The notes under the pieces: generated by a model
What the model saw: the letters and a program-made list of their open reading frames with translations, nothing else
Told to the model about the DNA's origin: nothing
Databases searched by the model: none
Part shown: piece by piece, positions 56,097 to 64,000 of the stretch
Layout: each line of letters begins with the position of its first letter
How positions within the stretch are numbered: the first letter of the stretch is position 1
Made by a program: the position numbers and the translations under genes
Source of the DNA: Antedon bifida
Lineage: Eukaryota > Echinodermata > Crinoidea > Comatulida > Antedonidae
DNA: 64,000 nucleotides
Reading direction: 5' to 3'
NCBI GenBank assembly: GCA_963402885.1
Contig: OY727097.1
Span: 12,338,001-12,402,000 of the forward strand

Positions 56097-56870
56097 AAGC
56101 GTAATTACGCCTCTTCTTTGTGAGCACGAGAGTTCCTGTGATTCAAAACTTTCGTTTATTGATTTACAAACTAACTTTCCAATATGGTCCCAGAGAGAAG
56201 GTATAACATTCTACACTTAATCCGACTGAACCGGGAGTTTTATTATTTTTCATCTTTAAAAGCACATTTCTACATTCCTCAATTGTGATGTAACCTTCAC
56301 AAACTTTTTTTTTTTAAGTTCGCTTTTGTTTTAGCAAGGTACCTATTGATCTGTTCAGGGGGTATTTGTCTATTTTTGCATATAACTTTTTAAAGTGCGA
56401 TACTTGTTCACTAAGGATATCCGTTGGGTTGGTTACCATGACTCCGTTAGTACGCAAGCTCTTTATTTGTTTTTTTTTTACTATTTGATTTTTCTAAACC
56501 TAAGAAGAATTTTGTATTGCGTTCACCTTATTCAACCCATATTGCTCTGGAACGTATCTGTGCACCTTTTGCTTCAGTATCGTATATAGATTCAAGTTCC
56601 CTTTTTTTATTTTCAATATTTTTTTCAATATTTTCATCAGTTTCATCATTGTTGATGATTTTTTGGTTTAATATATTTATGTCTTTTTGTAATTTTTCCT
56701 GTTTTGTATTATTTTTTTAATTTTTTGTCTTACCGTAGCCAATTGAAAATTCTTTTATTTTCGATTTTATAAGTTCCCATAATAAAACTGAATTTAATGG
56801 TTCGGAAATATTATTTGTAATTATACTTTCTATGGACTTCTTTGAAATTTCATCGTTTAGATAATTATTG

Positions 56871-57620
56871 TTAAACCAGAGACCAGGACCGCGCCTTGAT
56901 TCGTGTAAATCTAACTTTATAGATTAAAATTGCCGGGCGAATGTTGTCGCATGATATAATGTCTCTACAAAGGAGAAAATCGTCCGATATTAACCAGTGG
57001 TCAAGTCTACGATAAATTTTTCTAACTTTTTGTCGCCATGTAAAATGGCATTTTTTGGAGTTCATTATTCTCCATCCGTCAGCCAGATTTAAATTTTTCA
57101 TGAGATTTTTTAATGTGTGAACTGAATTATCTGTTCTATGTATACTCCCCTTTTGATCTACATCTTTGTTCATGATGCAATTCAAATCACCACCTAAGAT
57201 AATCTTTTTACAATTGTCATCCACAAATAGATTATAATTTTTATGTATATTTCTGAAAAATGTACTCCTATTCTTGCTATCATTAGGAGCATATACATTA
57301 ATAATTATAAATTGTTTTCCTTGCATTGGTAGTTTTACGAATACAAATCTTCCATTAGGATCAATACGTTGTTTATCAATATCACATTCAAGACCCTTTC
57401 TTATTAATATAGATACACCTCTGCTGTGTGAGTTTCCTATGCTGTGTATCGATTCGCCCTTCCATGTAAAGTTAGACTTACTGATTAGATCATTCGTTAA
57501 GTGTGTTTCTTGTAATAGCAATATGTCTGCTTTTTGATCTTTACACCATTGGAATATTTTGACTTGCTTATTTTTAGTCCGGAGACCTCTAATATTTAAT
57601 GTGATACAATGTAAATTCAT
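56871..57620 (-). CDS. Endonuclease domain (ORF2 N-terminus) of copy B
   Basis: A 249-codon frame opening MNLHCITLNIRGLRTKNKQV, a typical APE-type LINE endonuclease start. Further blocks: ILLLQETHLT (catalytic Glu), SRGVSILIRKG, FIIINVYAPND, KKIILGGDLNCIM (GGDLN) and FTWRQ...RRLDHWLIS. The endonuclease nicks target DNA to prime reverse transcription. The frame is lost before the expected SDH signature (residues run into LIYKVRFTRIK) at about 56930, so it is separated from the RT. Confidence 0.88.
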   Translation of the reverse strand: MNLHCITLNIRGLRTKNKQVKIFQWCKDQKADILLLQETHLTNDLISKSNFTWKGESIHSIGNSHSRGVSILIRKGLECDIDKQRIDPNGRFVFVKLPMQGKQFIIINVYAPNDSKNRSTFFRNIHKNYNLFVDDNCKKIILGGDLNCIMNKDVDQKGSIHRTDNSVHTLKNLMKNLNLADGWRIMNSKKCHFTWRQKVRKIYRRLDHWLISDDFLLCRDIISCDNIRPAILIYKVRFTRIKARSWSLV

Positions 57621-58006
57621 TTTGATTATTTCTTTTACATTTTGTTAGTCACATACATACATTAACGTTAACAAAATAATATAATACTGTAATAATTTTC
57701 GTGTTAAAATTACTATTATTATTACAGAATACAAATTGTAAAAAGGAAATGATAAGAACATAGTATATTTATTATATATCATAATTTCATGTAAACAACA
57801 GTAGAAAAAAGTTGAAACAAAAGAAAGAAGATGCCTATTGATGTAAAGCTTGTTTTCATTTTACTTTGTCTTTTTTTTCCTTAGATTTCTCTTCACACTT
57901 GACGATGATGTTTCTTTCTGTGTTACCTTGGATTCGTGTTCTTTTTCTTTCCTGTTAGCTCCACTTACTTCTTTTGCCGTTTCAATTTCATTTGTGTTTT
58001 GTTTTT
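57621..58006 (-). other. ORF1-ORF2 spacer and ORF1 C-terminus of copy B
   Basis: About 58005-57860 on the minus strand is open for 47 codons ending in NLRKKKTK then TAA, with polar, lysine- and glutamate-rich composition (EIETAKEVSGANRKEKEH). It continues the ORF1 tail beyond the MITE, so this is the original C-terminus. The rest (57621-57860) is non-coding spacer. Confidence 0.6.
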
Positions 58007-58197
58007 AGTCGCGTGGGCGCGACTCAATAGTTCAGTATGTCGGTCGGTCGGTCTGTCGGTCTGTCGGTCTGTCTGTCGGTCCGGTATCACTATGCGTTTT
58101 ATCGCTTTTCTGTACTTTTTGAACTGTTTTGATGTACAGAAAAGTTTTAAAGTACATTACTTTTTGAAAGTTCATTTTTTTCTGAGAGCACGCGACT
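58007..58197 (+). mobile_element. AGTCGCGTG MITE with GTCGGTCTGT repeats, copy 2
   Basis: 191 bp with ends AGTCGCGTGGGCGCGACT and GAGCACGCGACT, the GTCGGTCGGTCTGTCGGTCT microsatellite and CCGGTATCACTAT, in the opposite orientation to the 40175-40291 copy. Inserted in LINE ORF1, it supplies the premature stop. Only its right terminus survives in copy A (54187-54202). Confidence 0.9.
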
Positions 58198-58930
58198 TAT
58201 GGCTGTTGGCCTTGTTCCTCTTGATTGCCATTTTCTTTGTGTAATGGCGTGTCGAAGAAGTCAGTTACTTTTTTTTGTTCACGAACGTCAGTAGCTGCGC
58301 GAGTCGATTTTCCTTTCGCTTTTCCACTTGCCGTATTATTGTCAATTCCGTGTTGTCTATTCACTTCCTCTTCCGAATGGTCGCTGCTGTTATCATCCGT
58401 GTTGATGGAGACATGATCGCTGTCAACGTCATCATCATCGTTACCATTTTGAAGTTCCTTGTTAACTGGTTCAGGTACTGCATCCTTCACTGATTCTTCA
58501 TCATACCTGAATGTGCGATCAGTTGTTATGGGTGTATTAACAATTGACTCCCACATACGGTTTATATAGGTTCCTGGTGAGCCTGTTGAGTCAGCAGAAC
58601 TCTGATGTGAACCTTGACATCTGTCTTTTGTACGCCCTTTGTGATTGCACTTGTGACATACGATTTCCGAAGTACATTTATATGCTAGGTGTCCTATTTT
58701 CAGACATTTGGTACATTTGAGCTCCTGTCCATCGTAGAATATACGGGTTCTGAATCCATTTATAGTGATTTGTCTAGGTATGGATGTTGATATCTTTTCT
58801 ACAAAAATGGATCTATCCCCGTTAAGCCACGATGTTACAATAGGGTTGGTGAAATCTGTCCATTGACCCTAATTTTCAGCCGCATCACTTGTCCTACCGG
58901 TTTGCAACCCAGTGATTTCAAGCGATGTAC
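58197..58930 (-). pseudogene. ORF1 of Tx1-like LINE, copy B (interrupted)
   Basis: Same zinc-knuckle and acidic tail sequence as copy A (58197-58830 open), with 17 extra nt at about 58836-58853 relative to copy A that shift the frame of the N-terminal part (TDFTNPIVTSWLNGD can be read in the shifted frame). Truncated at its C-terminus by the MITE. Confidence 0.82.
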
Positions 58931-59632
58931 TATCTCTGGTAAATATTATGGAGAAAAGAATTAACAGCATTGTTGACCTCTCTATGCAAATTGGTTCTTA
59001 TCTTGGCTACATTACAAATGTTTTCTTGAGTCTTTATACATTCAATCTTTCCAAACATTAAATTAGAATTAATTGTAACTGACCTAAAATCTGTTAGTAC
59101 ACTGGGTCTATTTACTTTTGACAATGGGTTGATAATATAAATATAGGCGTGGAACAGTAGGCCTACCACTAATAAAAAAACAATATTAAAAATATAGGTG
59201 AAAATCGGACATAATTGCTTATCAGAGCTTGTTTCATTTTTCTTTTAAGCTACGGCTGTTTTTTTTCTGCGAATTACTAGTATTTACAAAAAAAATAATC
59301 AGTAAATATTGTTGAACTTTTAAAGCTGCCTTATATAAAGCTGTAAAACAAATAATATTTGGAGCATAAATTTGTTTCATTTTTTCTTTTACAATTACCA
59401 CACTTCCGATATACCGGTACTTGAAAGATTTGTTTATTGGAGAATAGATCGGTAACAATGTTATTGTACTTTGTATAACTTCCTTATATTATTCATAATG
59501 GAGCAATAACACTGTGCTATTTAAAGATAGAAAACAAGCACCACCAGTTTCTGTATCACTGTTTGTTATTCACGATTGCATTATTTTTTTCTCAAGGTGT
59601 GTAATAAAGCAGAACAATGAATGCTTGCTTTA

Positions 59633-60940
59633 TCATATTTCTGGTTTGCTTGTAAGCCTACCATTTCGATTTATTTGTTAATAATAGATAACATAGATAA
59701 CAATGTTCTTGTATTTTTTATAACTTTATGTTTATGAATATTGTTACTAGCAAGAATACATTGTGGTTTATATAAGTTTAAGATAGATAAACCAGCACTA
59801 CAAGTTGTTGTATAATTTGCAGCTGTATAGCAAGAATCAATCACAACTGGATACTAGTTTTAATGTACAAGATTTATTTAAAACAAACTGTCGCGACACA
59901 ACGACATTTCTTGATTTTAAACTAAATAGACAGGCATCATTAATTCTTACCAACGTTTTAAAGTAGCACTAAAGAGCAGAATTATTTTTATTCATTAATT
60001 ACAACATAACGAACTTCTAGGTAACTAAAATATAACGAATGTCAATTCCAGGAAGGGATCTGACCCTTCTGCACAGTCTGTAATCGTATGCGTAGAATGT
60101 CGAGTGGCTAGCACATGGTCACGGTAAAACTTGGCAGTTTATTGATATCTTACAATGGGCCTACATTAATTTAATGAATCGCAATTAAGGTAACCCTTTA
60201 TTTCTCTAGCTAGTTAACTTGGAACACCATACTTCACACATTGTTAAAGTGTGTCTGCATTTATCGCGGTGGTGTAATTGCTAATTCGTATTTCCTATTT
60301 ATTTAGCAAAAGCATTAATATCTTAAACGACGTTTTCCGTAGGTATAGTTAATACCAAGAATAAGTGCTGATACTGCTAATATTCATTTGTCCATATGAA
60401 AAACATTAAAACATAAACAAAAATACATTATGAAACTGGCGAATAATAGCAATAACAATAATACAAGATACTTAATTTAAAACATATACAAAATGAAATC
60501 ATTCTAAAATAAATTGCATTGCCTGCCTGGTACATCCTACATAAACAAAATTATATGCAATTTAGAGTAGTAGAACTTGATTAGTTTATAAAAAGCTTTT
60601 TTTTTCATGAATAGCCTAAAACATACACTATATTCGAAATAGACTAAATTTAAGACTCAATGGGCGTTTATTCCAAGGAACGTTTTATGGGGAGAGGGGG
60701 TGGGGCGGTTGCTTATTCAATTGGCGTTTATTTAAATAACCGTAATTGGTTCTATTGGCCTGGTGTATATATATATATATATCTTCCTAGATATGTATGG
60801 ATTTACGATTGTAAACGCACCAGCAGGCCTATAAATAAATAATAATATGCATTTATAATACCTTATTATTTATTTCAAATACAACACAAATTTATATTGA
60901 CATCCGAGACATACTGTAATAGAGTTACAGGAGTGTTGAC
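59633..60940. other. No gene seen
   Basis: AT-rich unassigned DNA with a TA microsatellite at 60765-60782. The 60-codon frame at 60660-60842 has no recognised domain. Confidence 0.4.
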
Positions 60941-60942
60941 AA

Positions 60943-61075
60943 AGTGCGAGGCAGCGAGGCAAGCGAGGTATGCGAGGCACGCCAAATATTTGTGCGAGGC
61001 ATCATTTATCATTTCCAAAAGTGCGAGGAATGCGTGGCATATAGTTTACAATTTCAAAAAGGTGCGAGGCATATC
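60943..61075. repeat. GCGAGGC degenerate repeat
   Basis: Seven or eight GTGCGAGGC/GCGAGG words, the later ones in about 47-bp units with ATCATTTATCATTTCCAAAA-type spacers. It produces overlapping small frames that are not genes. Confidence 0.65.
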
Positions 61076-61139
61076 TTAACGTGCTATATGCTATATTATA
61101 GGCCTAATAATCAATTATTTATATTTTTATAATAGGCCT

Positions 61140-62205
61140 AGCGTATCGAAATAGATTCGTGTATACACTCATCATGTTGTTTATTTTTATGTAACGATTG
61201 TTTTTTTCATTCAAGTCATATCGTGTAAAATTTTACTTTTATAAAAGTGCCCGAACTGTTCAAAAGTTGGGATCCGTATGCGCCATATTTTAAAAATCTG
61301 AACGACAGTCTTCAACTTTCGATAAACAATATTTGTTATAGCGACACTCATCAAATGACTGCCATGTTGTTTGGTGTTTCGAGCGTGTTCACTTTACAAT
61401 TATATTTACTTTATAATATGTCTCTCGAACATAGCACAGTGAAAATAAATTTTGGCACACCCCTGAGCCTCGATCCGGTAGACCCGAGAGATAGAAAATC
61501 GCTCTTTACTATTTAGCAGGTAGCGGAATGATTCTGCCCTGAGAGGATTCGACCTTGTGGTGATTCCCCCTCCTATAGCACGTTGTTTCAGCAGCAACGC
61601 ACAGACTTCTCTCTGAGCGGCGTGCCAAAGACATTTTTGACATTCCATTCTCTAGGAAATCAACACGTGTAACTCTCTCGCAAATAAGGTGAAAGCGATT
61701 GCCCAGGACAAGTTCAATAACTGCCTGTGAATAAAAGGTAACTGATATGCCGATCAAAATAACATGCCGCAAAGAAAAAAATTGAGAGAGAATTCTGAAG
61801 CGCGTGTGAAAAAAGATTTACGTCTGACAATTGTAATACTAGGCCTAAAATTAAACTTTAGCTAATATGCTTAGCCCTAACCTAGAGGCCTATGTAGAAA
61901 ATGATTTAATCAATATTGATATAATAATAATTGGTGTAATATTAATAATGATACACCATTCCTGTTTTAGTAGGCTAGGTATATTACGAACGAATTTTAT
62001 TTATTGTTGTCCATGTACGTACTGATAAACCTGGCGCTAGTTTCCTTCGCTTTTATTTTGACTCCAAATTTAAAAACTAACTTTAACCTTAGAAGTATAA
62101 CTCATACGATTTTAATGAAGAAGAATCACATAAAAAGTAACAAATAAATCCTTAAATTAATGGTTTTACAGGCGTGTTTCTTACACACTGTTCGCGAATT
62201 TCACT
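61140..62205. other. No recognised gene
   Basis: A plus frame at 61247-61516 (89 codons; WDPYAPYFKNL) and minus frames at 61406-61772 show no domain. 61500-61650 is GC-richer than its surroundings. No splice-bounded exon was convincing. Confidence 0.35.
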
Positions 62206-62210
62206 TAAGC

Positions 62211-63003
62211 CCCTTTCTCACAGATGGGCCTGCAATATACCGGTATGATGCTGGCGTCGTACCGGTATCGTTACCGGCATATACCCATTCTCATCGGACT
62301 ATCGTGCCGGAAATATAACCGGTATATACCGGCTTTCTGTGAGAAAGGAGTCGGGCATATTCGGCCAATAAAAAGTCTCTGACAAAATAATTACTGAGGG
62401 CGTCCTTTATTGTTATTATTTTTGTCTACTATAATGGCGGCGAATTTTAAGTTACAGAATATTATCTTCCTTTATAGCATATTTATGCAATACATGCTAT
62501 GTACAGTATATTGTGCATATATTATACAGGTACAGCATTTAAATAGCCGTCATCGGCAATCTGTAAAACACCTTAGAAGGAGAAATCAGGCTGTAGGCTA
62601 CAATTTACAAGGCGACGAAGGGTCAGGCACCAACAAAGAGCTATGGCCTAGATTATATGCTACAAATTTCTTCTTGTCTTAAGCAGCTCTCTTATCTCAT
62701 TATCCCTCTAGTTCGACATTATTATTGTTAATGGAATTGAATCGGCGCCAAAGTGATACACTTGACTGACCGCGCAAGGTGTCAAAGCCTCGACGGGGAA
62801 TTAAATTTAACGGCGTTACGTTCTCGACTCAAAGAATGCCCGTCTGGCATTGCGGGGAATATCCCTAGTAATATTACTAGGTCTAAAGCAGGTCATGTCG
62901 TTGCCGGCATTATGCCAAGACGACCCGTTCTCACAGAAAACCATACCGGCATAGTAATGGTATATTCCCGCAATATTCCTGGCACACAGCTCGAAAGAGG
63001 CTT
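62211..63003. mobile_element. TIR element with CCCCTTTCTCACAGA ends (tentative)
   Basis: A tight inverted pair CCTTTCTCACAGA (62214) and TCTGTGAGAAAGG (62336) bounds 137 bp rich in ACCGGTAT palindromes. A degenerate relative occurs at 62835-63003 (CCGGCATTATGCC, GTTCTCACAGA, CGAAAGAGGC). Either these are two nearby MITEs or the ends of one element enclosing the ORF at 62434. Confidence 0.5.
62434..62682 (+). CDS. Possible short ORF or first exon, 83 codons
   Basis: ATGGCGGCG start in good context opens MAANFKLQNIIFLYSIFMQY, a hydrophobic N-terminal segment, followed by a basic stretch HRQSVKHLRRRNQAVG and a polar end. No family recognised. A CCAAT word (GGCCAATAAAAAG) lies 75 bp upstream. 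It could be an exon of a DNA transposon gene, given the surrounding TIRs, or chance. Confidence 0.25.
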   Translation: MAANFKLQNIIFLYSIFMQYMLCTVYCAYIIQVQHLNSRHRQSVKHLRRRNQAVGYNLQGDEGSGTNKELWPRLYATNFFLS

Positions 63004-63009
63004 TATTCA

Positions 63010-64000
63010 ATGTTCAATATGTTTGTTTCTATGGAGCGCCAAAAGAGCAACGATAATAGCTGAGGACTAAAACTCAGTGGAATGCGTCAATTTCTCATGC
63101 ATTTATTGGTGAAAAACACGTTTAATTTCAATATATTTGTTAATTTGTCAATATTAATGCTGTAATATGTTACTACTGATACTGTTCGATGCAATTTGAA
63201 AATGTGTTGTTACTGTACACATGTTTACACATTTTCATCAAAGGTCGTGTATTATATATTGCTTACGAGAATCATCACATCATGCTGCATCAGGCACGAT
63301 GGGATGTAATGAGGGTGCCATGACGATCCTGTAGTGTGTACATTCTTTTTGTTCAAAATTTCGAAATATTAAAATTAATTGCACTAAAATTACTTGCTTT
63401 ACAGGGCTATCTATCTTCTGATAACCATCTTTGTTTTTTTCAAAATCAGAAATCGGAACCCAGAAATATTGTATTGCATACTGTGCGATTGTATAAGGCT
63501 ATAAGGCTAGTATAAGTTGACTACAATGTTCAAATTGTTTGTTCATAATGATAATGAAGGAGTTGGTCAAAAAGACTTCACAGAATTAATTCAATACAAC
63601 AACAACACGTATTTATATCAAAACATTTCTCGGAATAGAAATATATTGTAAAATTGGTATAAAAACAAACATGTTAAACGTATACAAACAACAATTGATA
63701 ACAAGAAATATCTCTTACAAAAAACGCCACTCGACATTTTAAAATTAATCATTGTTCTTTTGATTAATTTATGATTAATTATTAAAAAGATGTCCTTTAA
63801 TCGCAAAGATACATACAAATCACAGATAGTTCTTTAATTATGAATCACATGCCCATGTTTCACTAGTTAATTGTATACACAGCATTTGTTGGCGCTGCTC
63901 TGTGTGGCGACATCGCTGTCTATAACATGCGCTTTTAAAGGAATATTAGATATTATTTTGCCAATTGTCATTAAGTATTATCTTCATGATGCTGTTAAGG
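63010..64000. other. No gene seen
   Basis: AT-rich sequence without domain-bearing ORFs. The minus frame at 63618-63818 has no recognised domain. Confidence 0.4.

Larger units (their letters stand above)
55622..59632 (-). mobile_element. Tx1-like LINE, copy B (3'-truncated tandem duplicate)
   Basis: Repeats 49122-55621 without the fold-back insert and with 754 bp (57433-58186) that copy A has lost. It stops abruptly within the RT at 55622 (ATGCCATAAC, equal to 49122). A 3' truncation is not how LINEs insert, so this is a DNA-level tandem duplication. Its other end, GCTTGCTTTA at 59632, matches the end of copy A at 55621. Confidence 0.88.

Noticed and set aside
62753..63070. 105-codon ORF
   Set aside because: Open on both strands because the DNA is palindromic (CCGGCAT/ATGCCGG); no domain and likely MITE-derived.

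Overview
The window is AT-rich, intron-rich animal DNA loaded with degraded retrotransposons, SINEs and fold-back/MITE-like elements. It contains no bacterial operon, CRISPR array, rRNA operon or intact tRNA gene. Two observations suggest a marine invertebrate deuterostome, most likely an echinoderm: the mix of mobile elements (Tx1-like LINE, CR1/L2/Rex1-like LINEs, a Ty3/Gypsy element with a chromodomain, a 5S-rRNA-headed SINE) and the striking abundance of the palindrome TAGGCCTA. The species assignment is inference only; no search was run.

Host genes. (1) A minus-strand ankyrin-repeat gene starts at about 42920 (ATG with an in-frame stop 12 nt upstream) and runs leftward out of the window. 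Seven exons were found at 42870-42920, 41415-41495, 39224-39322, 31563-31661, 11575-11673, 9324-9422 and 1990-2088. All have GT-AG borders and are phase 0, and five are exactly 99 nt, one 33-residue ankyrin repeat each. The last three exons and their flanking introns are recent duplicates. (2) Inside the 20-kb intron of that gene, on the opposite strand, lies a compact five-exon gene (16510-19109, 316 codons). Its product resembles the C-terminal part of proteins usually named SAMD3-like or uncharacterised.

Layout. 0-13.5 kb: ankyrin exon duplications, RT fragments, a Rex1/CR1-like LINE (4.57-6.27 kb), a TTTAAA-flanked MITE (10.95-11.49 kb) and a tRNA-SINE (11.94-12.21 kb). 13.6-14.6 kb: fold-back element with 148-bp arms. 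16.5-19.1 kb: nested gene, followed by a four-copy repeat of its 3' end (19.1-19.75 kb) and a roughly 23-copy 63-bp minisatellite bounded by palindromes (20.17-21.65 kb). 22.3-26.8 kb: inverted-repeat element, a LINE nested in a LINE, and an EN+RT LINE. 31.8-32.2 kb: 5S-derived SINE. 34.0-38.3 kb: decayed chromodomain Ty3/Gypsy element lacking RT/RNase H. 42.1-45.9 kb: dispersed repeat modules and a tandem duplication. 46.7-59.6 kb: minisatellite, then a Tx1-like LINE in a partial tandem duplication. One copy carries a 3.26-kb fold-back element built of about eight 345-bp subunits; the other carries a MITE in ORF1. 59.6-64 kb: mostly unassigned, with a TIR element at 62.2-63.0 kb.

The most unusual structure is the 50868-54125 fold-back element. 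It is a giant inverted repeat whose arms are head-to-tail arrays, each unit carrying ATGCAAAT octamers and a direct-repeat GGGTCA motif. Its exact insertion point is shown by the uninterrupted duplicate at about 57.37 kb.
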